A model generated the notes under the pieces. The model worked only from the letters and a program-made list of their open reading frames with translations, searched no databases and had not been told where the DNA came from. The position numbers and the translations under genes are program-made. A DNA stretch of 64,000 nucleotides from Artocarpus heterophyllus. Lineage: Eukaryota; Streptophyta; Magnoliopsida; Rosales; Moraceae. Positions 1 to 11,850 of this stretch are shown one piece after another (position 1 is the stretch's first letter; every line of letters begins with the position of its first letter). The stretch covers positions 10,792,235-10,856,234 of the forward strand of contig CM046345.1 of the NCBI GenBank assembly GCA_025403435.1, in the 5' to 3' direction.

Positions 1-246
1 AGTGACCGCGATGGCACGAGCTCTTCTTTTCATTGCACTACGACTGGTACCCGTTCCTGGTAAACCGACATCTTGACTGAAGTCACTCGGACGGATCTTC
101 CCCTCTATCAACATTCTCACATCATAAGGGACGCCAAAACGCATAAGAATCCACAACCGAGTGATTCTAGCCTTGTATTTCTTTCTGAGACTCTTTTGGG
201 AGAGTGATGGGAAGTACTTTCTCAGGTGTTGATACTTTGGGTCCAT
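1..246 (-). CDS. unrecognised open reading frame running off the window edge
   Basis: An ATG at 246-244 opens a frame of 82 codons that reaches base 1 without a stop, so the product continues outside the window. The peptide is rich in Lys and Arg, with a central hydrophobic/aromatic stretch at residues 31-41 and a very basic segment at residues 69-78. The DNA before the ATG is CT-rich on the coding strand (about 247-420), as in plant 5' leaders. I recognise no family. It could be the first exon of a host gene, or an extra frame inside the decayed minus-strand LTR element whose primer-binding site lies at 1853-1868. A coding role is inferred only from the open frame and the leader-like upstream sequence. 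Confidence 0.35.
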   Translation of the reverse strand, partial: MDPKYQHLRKYFPSLSQKSLRKKYKARITRLWILMRFGVPYDVRMLIEGKIRPSDFSQDVGLPGTGTSRSAMKRRARAIAVT

Positions 247-1852
247 GATGAAATGAAAAAAGAGTAAATAGAAAGGAAAAATTGAGATAGTAAGTTGCTG
301 AATCCTAGAATTCCTTCTTCTTTTAGAGGGAAAGAAGAATTTCTAGTCAAAAAGAAGATGATTTGCGATTTAGAGAGAAAATAACAAATTAAGAGAGAAA
401 AAGTGAGATCGGAGAAATAAGCTCCTATGCACAATAAACATATATGTAAACAATAATTAAACCACTGTAGATAACACGTACAGAGACCACGTGGGAGAGA
501 TAGTGTGAATCAAACTGATTTAGGATTTAGACTAGACCCAATTGTTCTAAGTTGAAATGGGTTAAGTTGTTTCGAGCCTTAACACATTTAGAACGAGTTA
601 AATAACAAACATAAAACCAAAAACCAATTTGTACAGATCTTAAGCCCAATTCAAAGCCCACTAAAGATAAAATTAACTATGAACAACAAGTCTAATTTAA
701 CGACAATCAGGGATCTTCCTGAATGGTATTTAAAATCATTTCATAACAATATAATCTTTTAGCAACTCAAATAATTTTGTTTTAATCAAAACCTTATTAA
801 ACAATGCATACACCCATATGTTATCCCTAATACTCAATCTCTATCAATGGATTCATCATCATTACTACCAACGGTTTAGAATGTGACTAACCTTGAAATC
901 AATACGATTTACGTCTTCCAACATAGACCACATCAATGAACAAAGACATTGGATGTTAGTACTTAGGAATATCTATAATCCCCATAATTTTACTTACACA
1001 ATATTTAATTTCCTCATATAACAAAACCTTAGGTAACCAAATGATTCACATCTAAACATCTAGAACTTAAACCTTTTATCGTAATTATTCAAAATTATTA
1101 TAAGTACCTTAAGTATTATGATTTACCTAAAGAAACTCCTATTGGTCATTTTCACATTGCATCTATGCATAAATATTCATTGATACACTTAAATACAATA
1201 TACGTAACAAAATATTTCAACCTTGAAATTCATACATTCTTACCTTTAAACAGTCTCAACAGACCAAAAGTCTAACGTTTATTTCACTCAAAGATTCAAT
1301 ACCATGAATTCTTAACTTATCTCATATTTCTTCAGTAAATAGAACTTTTAAGAAAAGTTATTGACACTTATGTGCTCCACCGAATCTATACATAATCATT
1401 ACTTAGGTCTGAATCAATTACTAATAATTTGACATATCTATGCCAAACTTTAAAATAAATAAATCAAGCCTTATATATTTCTTATTTTTTTTCACAAGAT
1501 AAAAGGCTCTTAAATCCTCGTATCTACACGAATTTCTCATCATTCTATACGAATTAGATATGCTTATAGATCTGAATATTATACGAATCTCTCATAAGCA
1601 TTCTACTTATAAACTCATTCCATATAATTATCATTCTCTCATAACTATTAATACTTTTATTCTATATAATTATCATACTCATATAACCATTAACATTTTC
1701 ATTCTAGAGCCTTTCCATGTTAAATCTTTATAGACTGTATAAATCAATGTGAAGGTTCATTTTGATGATGACAATGAAAATTCAGCTTCAAAACCATATC
1801 AAAAACAATTTTTTTAAAAAAAGTGGTGCTACACTCCCTAGGTTAACCGAAC
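247..1852. other. AT-rich stretch with no recognisable gene
   Basis: After the leader-like CT-rich part (247-420) this stretch is AT-rich with stops in all frames. The last 110 bases (about 1740-1852), read on the minus strand, resemble the sequence just after the primer-binding site of the intact gypsy element (14141-14225). That part is therefore internal retroelement sequence. I see no gag homology further left. Confidence 0.5.
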
Positions 1853-1868
1853 CTAGGCTCTGATACCA
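1853..1868 (-). other. retrotransposon primer-binding site (initiator Met tRNA type), inverted
   Basis: Read on the minus strand this is the TGGTATCAGAGC-type site found at 14128-14140 in the intact element, at the same short distance from the LTR edge. It shows that the LTR to its right belongs to a minus-strand element whose body extends leftward, and is not a solo LTR. Confidence 0.75.
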
Positions 1869-1875
1869 AAAATTC

Positions 1876-4302
1876 TGTAACTCCCCTATATGGGGGTTAA
1901 CAGTTTTTAATAAAATAAAATATAAATCAGAAATAAAAGTAAACCTTTAAAAATAAAGTTGCCCGAGACTTAAATGAAAACTCTCAAATCAAAAATAAAA
2001 ACATAAACGATGATTAAACCACAGTTTAATGTAGCACCTTAAATTTAATAATATAAAACTGTCATCATCATTTCAACCCTCAATGCATTTTAATACAGTC
2101 ACAGAAAGTAACAATTAATACTTACATTATCATGAAGAACATTCTTAGCAATTGAAGCAGTCCCAACGTAATATAGCTACATAGCTTCCTCAACTATTTT
2201 TCTCGTAGCCACCTCATACTTAGTGAGTCCTGAAAAGATAAAAATATAAGGGAATGAGCGACAATATGCTCAGTAGAGAAAACCATTACTCACCTTTAGG
2301 TTTTTATCATTATCACATTAAAACCTGCATGGTTAGTTAATACTCATCATTATCCAGATTATGAGATTTATCATAATAATATTTTGTGGATACCATAGTT
2401 AATCATCACCAAGTTTTATACATATACATATATACAAATGTTACAGTTCATCATTATTCCTAAGTACCCACGTTCAATAAAGTATCACTCAACTCATCGA
2501 AACTCAAATGGGTGCGCTTGATCACTCCCTAAATATTCCAAGGGTGTTCCGGTGAGGGGACATCAAGCCCCGAGTCCTCACCAAGTCAATTCCTATACAG
2601 TGTGTTCTGGGACTTTCAACCCAAGGAAGCGTCATCACCTTCCTCCTATTTTACCTTTTAGGGTATTCATGCCCAAGGACGTAACCGCCGCCCTCTTCAC
2701 ATCTCATCATTTCTCTATATTCAATCGTTATTTATAGAGTCAGTTTTCCTAACCATGCTTCTCAATTTATAACATGTGTCAATTCATTATGTTCCTCGCC
2801 GTACAATACAAGACGAGTCCATGTCATAGTTTCATATGTGATACTCATATAATAACAGTTCAACGTAGGTATATATATATATATATATCTTGCGGTAAAA
2901 TAATCAATTTTAAATTTCATAAAAACCTCACAAAAGATAAGTAATAGAATCCCTACCATTCAAGCTTATCAACAATCTTTAAATCCTGGAATCAATTAAC
3001 GTTAGCTCCACACTCCCTTGATCCTAAGGCGTGCATAAGGACAATTAAAACTAAAGCACAACATACAACCACATTCATAAATAAATCATGTGTAAATCCA
3101 TCTTATTAGTATGTCATTAACACAGTATAAAATTAAACAAGTAATCTATATGTTTTAGTCCCTAATAAGATTCATCAATCACTTAGGATAATATTGGAAA
3201 GGTTGCAAGACCTTAATGAATTAGGTGGTGAGCAAAGATGGGTTTTTTGTTCAGGTTAGTAGCTGGTATACCATGACAAACTGGCAGGTTTATTAGTTTC
3301 CAATCCAAAAATTAAAAAATTCATAGAAAATAAAATATAACTCCGATTTCGGTTATGATAGCTCGTTAGAAAGCTTAGGATGTCTACTTTTTAACTATGC
3401 AAACAAATTTATAAAATTTATTTTAATTTAATCCCAGAATTTCAAGAAATAGCCACTGTCCATAGAGATATTACAAACTTTATGGAATGTCAAATTTTTC
3501 TTTAACCCAAAACATATTATCTTTGTTCAAAATCTTAAAACCATTCCAAAATATGCAGCTTGCATTATATAATCACAATAAACATATTTTCATGAGTTTT
3601 ATACCAAAATCATCATCAAACCATATCTCTAGCCTTTTTTTTTACAAATAAGGGTGAAAATATGCTTATGTCAAGCTTTTTCATTCCAAACCATAAAATC
3701 TAAATTATGCAGCAAAATAAATGAGCAATTTTAAAGTAAAGATGGTAGATAAGACTATATTAATTTTCTAAAATTTTACCTTAAAATCTCATTGAAAACT
3801 TTAAGTCATCAATTCAAGAGATTAAAGCTCAAGTTCAACTTTAGCATTGGGACTTTTGAATGACATGGAGCTGGGTTTTTCAGGCTTAGAGAGCAGAAGA
3901 AGGAAGAAGAAGAAGAGGATGAGAGGAAGACATTTCAAGGAGGAAGGGAAAGATAAGTGTTGCATAGAGAAAAGAAAATGAATGTATGGTTTTCTTTGTT
4001 GGAGGGTCCTATTGAAGAAAAAAAATGGAAAGTGGGAGACAAGTAGGTGAAGCATTATGTGCATTATGTCTCCTTCGGAGACTTTAGTTTATATAATGTC
4101 AAATGACATTTTAATAATTAATTTGATGTTTCAAGAGCGTTTTGGTAAATTTACTAAATAGATATAGAAATATTTTAGAAAATTTTGAAATAGATATAAA
4201 TAAATAGGATGAAATAGATTTTAGATGAAATAAATTTTAATTAGCACACTAATAATTAATTAAATTACCATAGTACCTATTAAGAAAATAATAGGTGTCA
4301 CA
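1876..4302 (-). mobile_element. LTR of a diverged Ty3/gypsy element, minus strand
   Basis: The right edge reads TGTGACACC and the left edge GGGAGTTACA on the minus strand, which are TG...CA ends. About 1876-3120 matches the reverse complement of the LTR of the intact gypsy element (roughly 12890-14120), including the segment around 2552-2737 that corresponds to 13272-13454. The part at 3180-4302 does not align with that LTR by eye and makes this LTR about 2.4 kb long, so it is probably a sister subfamily. It interrupts an older LTR remnant that begins at 4303. Confidence 0.75.
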
Positions 4303-5801
4303 CAGGAGTAGTCTGTTAAAACAATAAAACGTAAGTAAAAGGCTTAATAGGATAGTCTGTTAAAATCACATTATTCAAAACGTGTAGTTCTAAATAAAAG
4401 AATTGTTTGCAAATTATTCTTACTGAAACAAAATCTCAAGATCTTAACAAAATCAAGAAAATACTTACTTCTATGAAACATAATAAAACACCACCGTATG
4501 GGTTTTGAGAATTAAAAAAATATCAAAACACAATTTCTTAGATGCTTAAATTAACTTCAAAACCAAAACAGAAATTATTCTTAAAAATTAATTAAGAATT
4601 AAACCTGGCCAAAATCATTATAAAGTGGGTTACCAATGAGGGGGTCAAAAATTTCCTACCTTAATATTTGAAATTCAAATACCATTAGCTTCGACATACA
4701 TTTAAAATCAGTGATAACTCTCAATCAAATATCATTATATTAATTTAATTATTAGTGTGTTAATTTATGTAAAAATAATCATAATACACAGGCATTGACT
4801 CCTCATGATTTCTGAACACAAAAACGAAATTCTGAAAGTATTTCCAAATTAAAAATGGCAGAAAAGAAGCTATGAAACATCAAGGAAAGAATCCAGCATG
4901 AGTGGAGGAGCTTTTCTAGCTCGAGGACAGTGGCAGCCATCATTGGCCACACCCCCAGTCGATAGGCCTCCAAAGGCCCAAAGGCACGGTTGATCGCCCT
5001 CATAGGCGAGCTAGGTAGAACTAACATTCCCCCTCTCGTGACAAAACCTATTCCAAGTCAAATTTTCCATACCAAACCACTTTCTAATACAAAAAACCAC
5101 CTTAAGCCACTTATTCATCAATATAAATCATAGATAAAAATTTTTCCTAAATTTTTTATGCTCAAAATACAATCTAAAACCAAAAATCAAAACTTTACAA
5201 AACCTAAACCAAGAACATAATCAAAGCAAACGTGGATGTTCTAATAACTTATAGAAAATCCATATTTAATTGAAGAAACAAGATGAAAATTTCAAAAACA
5301 AATTCGTATATTAAAAACATAAAATTTTTGGAGCTAGGTATTTGAGATACTAACCTCATTTTTAGAAGAACAAGAAGGAAATTAGGTCAACTTGAGCACT
5401 AGTGTTTATATGGAATTAGAGGCCAAATAGATAGTTTTTCTCTTCTTTTTCTTTGAGTTTTTTAAACTGAGTTTGAAAAGGTGAAAGAGAGAAAGACGAG
5501 ATAGAAAGAGGGAGAGAGAGAGGCTTGTGTCTGATATGTGCTTTGAGGGTTTTTTTTTTTTTTTTTAATGTCTAAGCTAATTTGAGACAAACATGACAAT
5601 TCTTGTAACAAGAGACAAGTAGCATTGGCAAAAGTATCATTTGACATTTAAAAAACCCAAAAATCAGGTTTGAAATTGACTTTGAGGTTAAAATAAACAA
5701 TGCAACTTAATTTAACTAAAATTAACAACTTAATCACACTAGGCACACTAAACTAGTTAAATTAGCATAATTAATTTTCAATTAAAATCCATGGGCGTTA
5801 C
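4303..5801 (-). mobile_element. truncated older LTR, first copy
   Basis: This stretch aligns with about 21880-23370 at high identity and ends with the same GGGCGTTACA edge at 5792-5801 (TGTAACGCCC on the minus strand). It is an LTR-type sequence cut on its left by the gypsy-related LTR at 1876-4302. Its presence at the same place in both CHS units shows it was there before the units were duplicated. Small frames inside it (4803-5027, 5782-5982 minus) are shadows. Confidence 0.65.
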
Positions 5802-8470
5802 AGTGGACCACGGAGGAGGTGGAGTTGAAGTTGGAGGGGGTGCTGGAAGGTCTCGCCCTTGAAAGGGACAATGAATGCGAATAATGTGGCAAATGCAGTG
5901 GTGTTTTTGGAGTTAAAAGCGGAGTTTTGGCAGTGCAGGATTTAGCTATCGATGGTGGTAATATAATGTAGTTGGTCATCATGATTTAGATGTGGAATGA
6001 TGTCTGGATTTATATATAAAAATGATATTAGTAAGCAATTGTTCCAAGAATAATTTACAGCACTTATTTCTTTTGTAATTCTTCAATTAATATGAAGACT
6101 TGCAAGTGTGATACCCCATTCTATTTGGTAATAGGATCAGTCACCAATCGAAGTCATGTTAGAGATGTGATACCACATCTCTAACATCATTTTTGGTTTA
6201 TTAGTTATATGATATTACATTTGTTTTATTTAATTAAAATTATTATTTTTATTGGTTTGCGAATTGTTATTTGTACGTGCAATGTAATATAATTGATCAA
6301 AATATAAAAATTGTGAGGCCAAATAACACACAAGATATAAGTGATCCATTGACAACCTTAGAGAAACAACTCTTTGTTTTTCCACCAGTGCACACATTAC
6401 ATTAAATAATTATTAATTTGAGAAAATACCGCTGTTAAATGTATACATTTTACGAGTCCTGTATGAGAAAATGAAGTAATGAGTTTGATGATGTATTTAA
6501 CAACGGTTTGGAAAAGTCATTAAAGGTCTAATTTAATGACTTTGGATACGTAAACCATGGTCTTGTCTTTGATAACGATTTTTAACTGCCATTTTATCTA
6601 TTATTTAGTGCTATTAATTTGCTTCTAAATAGTTTTTAATATTTTGTAATTAGAAACCTTTTGTGTGTTTCTATACATATAGTTTAACCATAAATCTATA
6701 CCTGGCTCTATCAAAACATGAATGAGTTTAATTCTTCTTGAGTTTGGAAAAAAAAATTACAGGGAATATTTCTTTCAAATTAAAAACGTGGATGTTTGAC
6801 TGCTTATGTTTCTTAACCCCTCTTTTCGAATTCTTCCTTTCATCTCCAATATATTGTCCGAGGATATGAATATGATGTACTTTGGAAGCACGGCTTTATA
6901 CCAACACATCAAACTACAAATAAAGAAATCGTAACAATTATATTGGTAGTTCTCATAAGTCCACGATTATGGCAGGCTGCACTTAGGGTCAAAACTAGTC
7001 GTATTCATGTCGCCTTAGTTGATTTGTTGTTGCCTACCAATCCAATAAAATAGGAGAATAAAATATTGTAGGAAAAAAAGGTTCGACATTTAGGCGTTTT
7101 CTGTTGTTGAAATGTTTCATTTGGGCGAGCTTTTCTAAGGCTCTCTCTCTCCCTCTCTCTCTTCATATATATGGTTCTTATTCTTCTGCTTTTATTTGTC
7201 AATGTTTGAATTGTTTTTACTTTTTCTGAAAAGAAAAAAAAAACGTTTTGCCTACTCTTTTTCTTCTTTCTTTTCTTTTGTCTTTTTCTGATAACTTCTT
7301 TCCATGCCGGCTATGATTTTTATTGAATTTTCCGTTTAACTACTTGCAGGTGAATATTATCAGTAGATAATATTATATATCAAATTAGATAATAATTTTA
7401 ATATGCGTATATATAGGAAGAATTAAATCGAAATATTGTATTTCTAAAACATTTAAAAAAATTATGTGATTAGTGGTTTTTTTCTTTCTTTTTTTTTTTT
7501 AAAGCGATGTAATAACAGGTTTTGAGAGTCAGCTATGTTAAAAGAAAAAAAAGGAAAAATTTATAACGCTCCATGAAAAATAAATCATAAAACACTCTAT
7601 TACATTAATAAGAGATACTACACTATATAAGAAAGAAGAAAATGAAGGACTGCGAAATTATAAAAAAAAAAAAAAGAAGCTGTAAGTATAGTTTGCTGCT
7701 ATAATCATATTCCTGCAAATGATCCATGAGTTGACATTTAATTTAATGATGATTTTTTTATTTGATAATTAGATTTGTTGCCTTATTTTATATTGCAAAA
7801 TTAAAATTAACTTTCTATATTTTTATTTTCTAAGTGCATTACTTTCATGCTAAGCAATGTTTTGATATTTTTAAATTCACCAGACTTAAAATTATTTACA
7901 TGCATGTTATAAGTTATTAAAATAAATAAATAAATCACATGAGTATGAATTGGCAATAATATGACTATAACTATTTTGGCACGTGCAATGCTGGTACTAG
8001 ACACAACGTAGTTTGGATGTTAAATGTTCCTACATTTAATAGCATATATTAAATGTTCTTACCTAGAGTGGATTTTTGTATTCTGACAACGTAGTAATAG
8101 TGCACTGTAAAATATTTTTTACTTTAGTATATTATTGATTTTAACTAGAGTGGTTTTAAATGAAAGTTGAAGGATATTATGGTATCTGATTCGTATACCT
8201 CTACCACACTTATGTTTGAGTGGAACCAAATTATTTTCTATTCGTGAATTTTTAATTGAATTACACATTGATTCGTAATTTGTGAATTCCAGATACGTGA
8301 ACACGTTTCCTATGAATTATAAGTACTGCTTACATATTCTTTTTCCTACCATTAAATACTCAAACTAACAATAAAAAAAACACTTGGATTAAAATAATAT
8401 GATTAGTTCAATAGTATAATAGAAAAGGTGTTCCGAGCTGCCTTACCAACGACGGTTGAAACAGCACAAC
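5802..8470. other. 5' flank of CHS copy 1 (duplicated unit)
   Basis: About 2.7 kb of AT-rich non-coding DNA that aligns along its length with 23371-26045, with many small indels. No gene is seen. A CT microsatellite lies at about 7140-7165 and A/T homopolymers near 7480 and 7660. A 170-base part (about 6885-7060) recurs in a third place, at 29815-29990. Confidence 0.8.
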
Positions 8471-8477
8471 CCCAATT

Positions 8478-8512
8478 CACGTGGTCACCCACCTGCCGTA
8501 ATCCAACCTACC
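8478..8512 (+). promoter_or_regulatory. G-box and H-box/MYB cluster of CHS copy 1
   Basis: A CACGTG G-box at 8478-8483 is followed by CCAACC at 8503-8508 and CCTACC at 8507-8512. This is the bZIP/bHLH plus R2R3-MYB arrangement known from light- and MYB-regulated CHS promoters. It lies 50-85 bases upstream of the TATA box and is conserved at 26054-26088 in copy 2. Its function is inferred from these known motifs. Confidence 0.7.
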
Positions 8513-8561
8513 CAATTACCCCACCTCTCATATCCTGATATAGTATATTTGTGTGTGTGTA

Positions 8562-8567
8562 TATATA
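8562..8567 (+). promoter_or_regulatory. TATA box of CHS copy 1
   Basis: TATATA follows a GT repeat and lies 134 bases before the ATG, giving a predicted transcript start near 8595 and a leader of about 105 nt. The same layout is present in copy 2. Confidence 0.65.
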
Positions 8568-8700
8568 GGCTCAACTAGCAAGTGTATTTCAAACTGCAAA
8601 TTAGCTAAGCTAGTTTTGCTATAGCTCTTGTTATATACATAACTCCCAAAGCAATAGCATCTAGCAAAGTCCAACATTATAATATTTGTAATTTGTGAGC

Positions 8701-10223
8701 ATGGCCCCCTCCGTCAGCGAAATCAGAAAGGCACAACGTGCCGAGGGTCCGGCTGCCGTGCTAGCCATTGGCACCGCCAACCCGCCCAACTTCTTCTTGC
8801 AAACTGATTATCCAGACTTTTATTTTCGAGTCACCAATAGTGATCACAAGACAGAACTCAAAGACAAATTCAAACGCATGTGTATGCAATTCATCTCCAA
8901 GCTATTTTTTTTCATTTGCAATCTCTTGACAATTTTTTTCTTTAATATGTGGTACAAGATTTGTTACACATTGTTTGTCGAATTCAAACACTTACATAAA
9001 TATAGCAATAATTGGTATGCATGTATATATATATATATATACACATTACAAAAAAAACATATATCATTTTGTGATTCATCATCAGTACCGCAAATCATGC
9101 ACGTGTACACACATTTTGCAGTAGGAAGATAGATACATTTGATATATAGATAGCCAAGAATTGAAAGATTTCATTTAGTAATTTATAGAGCTGATGTAAC
9201 TGAATTCATGAATCTACAGGTGAAAAAGCTATGATAAAGAAGCGCCATATGTACTTGACGGAAGAAATCCTAAAAGAAAACCCAAAGATGTGTGAGTACA
9301 TGGCGCCATCGCTAGATGCTCGTCAAGACATAGTGGTGGTTGAGATACCAAAGCTAGGAAAAGAGGCGGCGGTCAAAGCCTTAAAGGAGTGGGGCCAACC
9401 AAAATCAAAGATCACTCACCTCATCTTCTGCACCACCTCCGGCGTTGACATGCCAGGCGCCGACTACCAGCTGACCAAGCTCCTTGGCCTCCGACCTTCC
9501 GTGAAGCGCTACATGATGTATCAGCAAGGCTGCTTCGCCGGCGGCGCTGTCCTCCGCATCGCCAAGGACTTGGCCGAGAACAACAAGGGTGCCCGAGTCC
9601 TCGTTGTCTGCTCCGAGATCACTGCTGTCACCTTCCGCGGGCCGTCTGAACTCCACCTCGACTCCATGGTAGGCCAGGCCCTTTTTGGCGATGGCGCCGC
9701 TGCAGTCATCGTTGGCGCCGAAACAGACAAATCGATCGAAAAGCCAATATTCGAACTAGTATCAACGGCCCAAACAATCCTTCCAGACTCGGAGGGGGCG
9801 ATTGACGGGCATTTAAGAGAAGTAGGATTGACATTTCATCTTCTCAAAGACGTACCTTACTTGATATCCAAGAACATAGAGAAGAGTCTGGTTGAGGCAT
9901 TCACTCCGATCGGAATCAACGACTGGAATTCGATATTCTGGATAGCACACCCGGGAGGACCTGCAATTCTTGACCAGGTGGAGACGAAGGTGGGGCTGAA
10001 GAAGGAGAAGCTGAGGGCCACTCGTCAGATGCTTAGCGAGTATGGAAACATGTCCAGTGCTTCCGTACTCTTCATAATGGACGAGATGAGGAAGAAGTCT
10101 GCGGAGGAAGGAAAGACCACCACCGGTGAAGGCCTCGACTGGGGCGTCCTCTTCGGCTTTGGCCCGGGCTTGACCGTCGAGACAGTGGTGCTGCACAGCC
10201 TTCCAATTAATAATGTTGCCTAA
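8701..10223 (+). CDS. CHS: chalcone synthase, copy 1 (type III polyketide synthase)
   Basis: The likely reaction condenses p-coumaroyl-CoA with three malonyl-CoA to naringenin chalcone, the first committed flavonoid step, in the cytosol. Exon 1 is 8701-8881 and exon 2 is 9220-10223; the 338-bp GT-AG intron (8882-9219) splits the codon of Cys61, the conserved CHS intron position. The product is 394 aa, normal for the family. The frame can be read from GTG at 8695, but the first ATG is 8701. Visible: catalytic Cys165, His304 and Asn337; gatekeepers Phe216 and Phe266; the CTTSG segment (132-136); Gly257; and the GFGPG loop near the C-terminus. Odd: Tyr274 where CHS normally has Gly after DVP, and Ser342 where Cys is usual. 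CHS fits better than stilbene synthase by overall sequence, but a related activity is possible. It differs from copy 2 at 7 residues. Confidence 0.93.
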
Positions 10224-11390
10224 TTGAGCTGTCCATAAGGTTCACTCATTCATACGAGCATTTCAACAATAAGTATACCCTGCAGGCCTAATGTCCGTGG
10301 GTAATAATTATTCTTATCATGGTGTGTAAGTCGTTATAATTTAAAAAAAAAAATTAAATGCAAAACCTTTGGCTTTGCTTTTAAGAGTTGGGGATCTGCC
10401 ATTGAAATAGGATATAAGAGTTATACTTCAAAATTACCATTAATATATCATTTTCTTGCTTATTTTTACACTCTGTTTGTTGTAATTATTATTATTATTA
10501 TTTTTCTCATCAAGGTTTTTGAAGCCAATTCCTGCTTCCTAATTGGGGTGGTTTGTATTAGTCAAGTACTTGTCCTCCTTTTTGGTCTTGACGTAATACA
10601 AATCCCTTTTGACTTAAAAACAAACAATGTATATAATATATACATATATATGTTTGGAGAGAGACTGTTATATGAAAGTATTTTACAAGCATTATCACAT
10701 CTAATAGTATATATTATTCGCAGACCATTACCAATTTTGTATTTCACGTGAAATAAAGCTGGACTCAATCCCCCTTTAGTAAATAAATAGGAGGTGCATT
10801 AAAATACCATACATCATATTCTAAAGAATCGATTACAAACATCAAAAAATAATTAATCAGTAGCTATTAGCTTTTTATAGAGTTGCGACCAGGATAAGTT
10901 AAGAATGGAATCCCATAAAAACCAAAATAAAATAAAAAAAATACCAACAACACTCATCGTAACGACCGACTGAAACAATTTTGCCCAAATATGTCCATAT
11001 TTAAGAATATTTTTTCACACAACCCTCTTAATTATTATTTTACTATAAATACATTTTCTATCAATTTTCTATGTTGGAGTTTTTTTTCAAAGTTGTTACT
11101 TTATATATTATTTTTTTCTTCAGAGCTCTCCACTGTTAATTTTCCATATGTGCACACTAAATTATATTTTACCTAATAATCAAAAAATCTTTATTATTTA
11201 AGTATGTTCTATTAAATACTATTCCCCTTGTCTATTCATATAATACTGAACATAAAACTTTTTTAATTTAAACGTACATTTCATTCTATTTTACATAAAT
11301 ACTTTTAATTAAACTAAACTATCAAGAGTCTAATTCTTTTTTTAAAAGTAAACTCTTTATGCATTAAAAAATGATCAATAGATTGAATAT
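10224..11390. other. 3' flank of CHS copy 1 and AT-rich spacer
   Basis: The first 55 bases match the copy 2 3' flank closely. From about 10280 similarity falls to roughly two thirds but can still be followed to about 10620 (27859-28160 in copy 2). The rest, to about 11390, is AT-rich with no gene that I can see; the frames at 10548-10768 and 10991-11176 have no recognisable content. Confidence 0.6.
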
Positions 11391-11399
11391 GCATGTGCG

Positions 11400-11850
11400 T
11401 AATACATGCTTCCAACTAGTTAATATAAACTTTTTGCAAATCAGAAGCCTTAATTCTAGTAAGAACAAAAAATATGCGAACGAAAAATAAATAAGAACAC
11501 ATGAATTTATAGTGGTTCACCCTCGATGTGGGAGTTACGCCTACTTTCAACTGCTGCAGAATAATTAACTATGATGAAGAAGAAGTTTACAAGAGAAAAA
11601 TTACACACTCTCTCAAGAATTTTTTCTTTAGCTTCTCTCTCACTCTAATTTTCTAAGTTTTCACTTGATAAAGAAAAAGAATACAACTTATCTATTATAG
11701 GCTTGAAAAGAATAGGTAACAAAATCATAAAAAACACAAAACGCGAATCTTTACTCTTTGACACGGGTGGCCGTGAGCTTTAACTAGCACTACCATGTGA
11801 ACTTTGTAAGCTCCCTACGAATTTTCACATTCTGCGCTCGACTACACCGC
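11400..11850 (-). mobile_element. Ty1/copia LTR remnant
   Basis: On the minus strand this has the look of a copia LTR: a TATA-like CCTATAATAG near 11700, a CT/AG-rich leader with repeated GAGAG, and then the GTGAACCACTATAAATTC segment (about 11503-11520) typical of copia LTR 3' parts. It lies downstream, on that strand, of gag-like sequence at 11850-12151. The exact ends were not found. Confidence 0.45.

Noticed and set aside
3822..4064. 80-codon minus-strand frame
   Set aside because: It lies in the CT-rich part of an LTR and has low-complexity Phe/Leu-rich sequence.
8695..9132. 145-codon frame continuing from CHS exon 1
   Set aside because: It starts at GTG and reads through the intron; splicing at 8882 is supported by the conserved Cys61 split and by exon 2.
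9405..10196. Minus-strand frames opposite CHS exon 2 (also 26984-27786)
   Set aside because: Shadows of the GC-rich coding strand; the plus-strand product is unmistakable.
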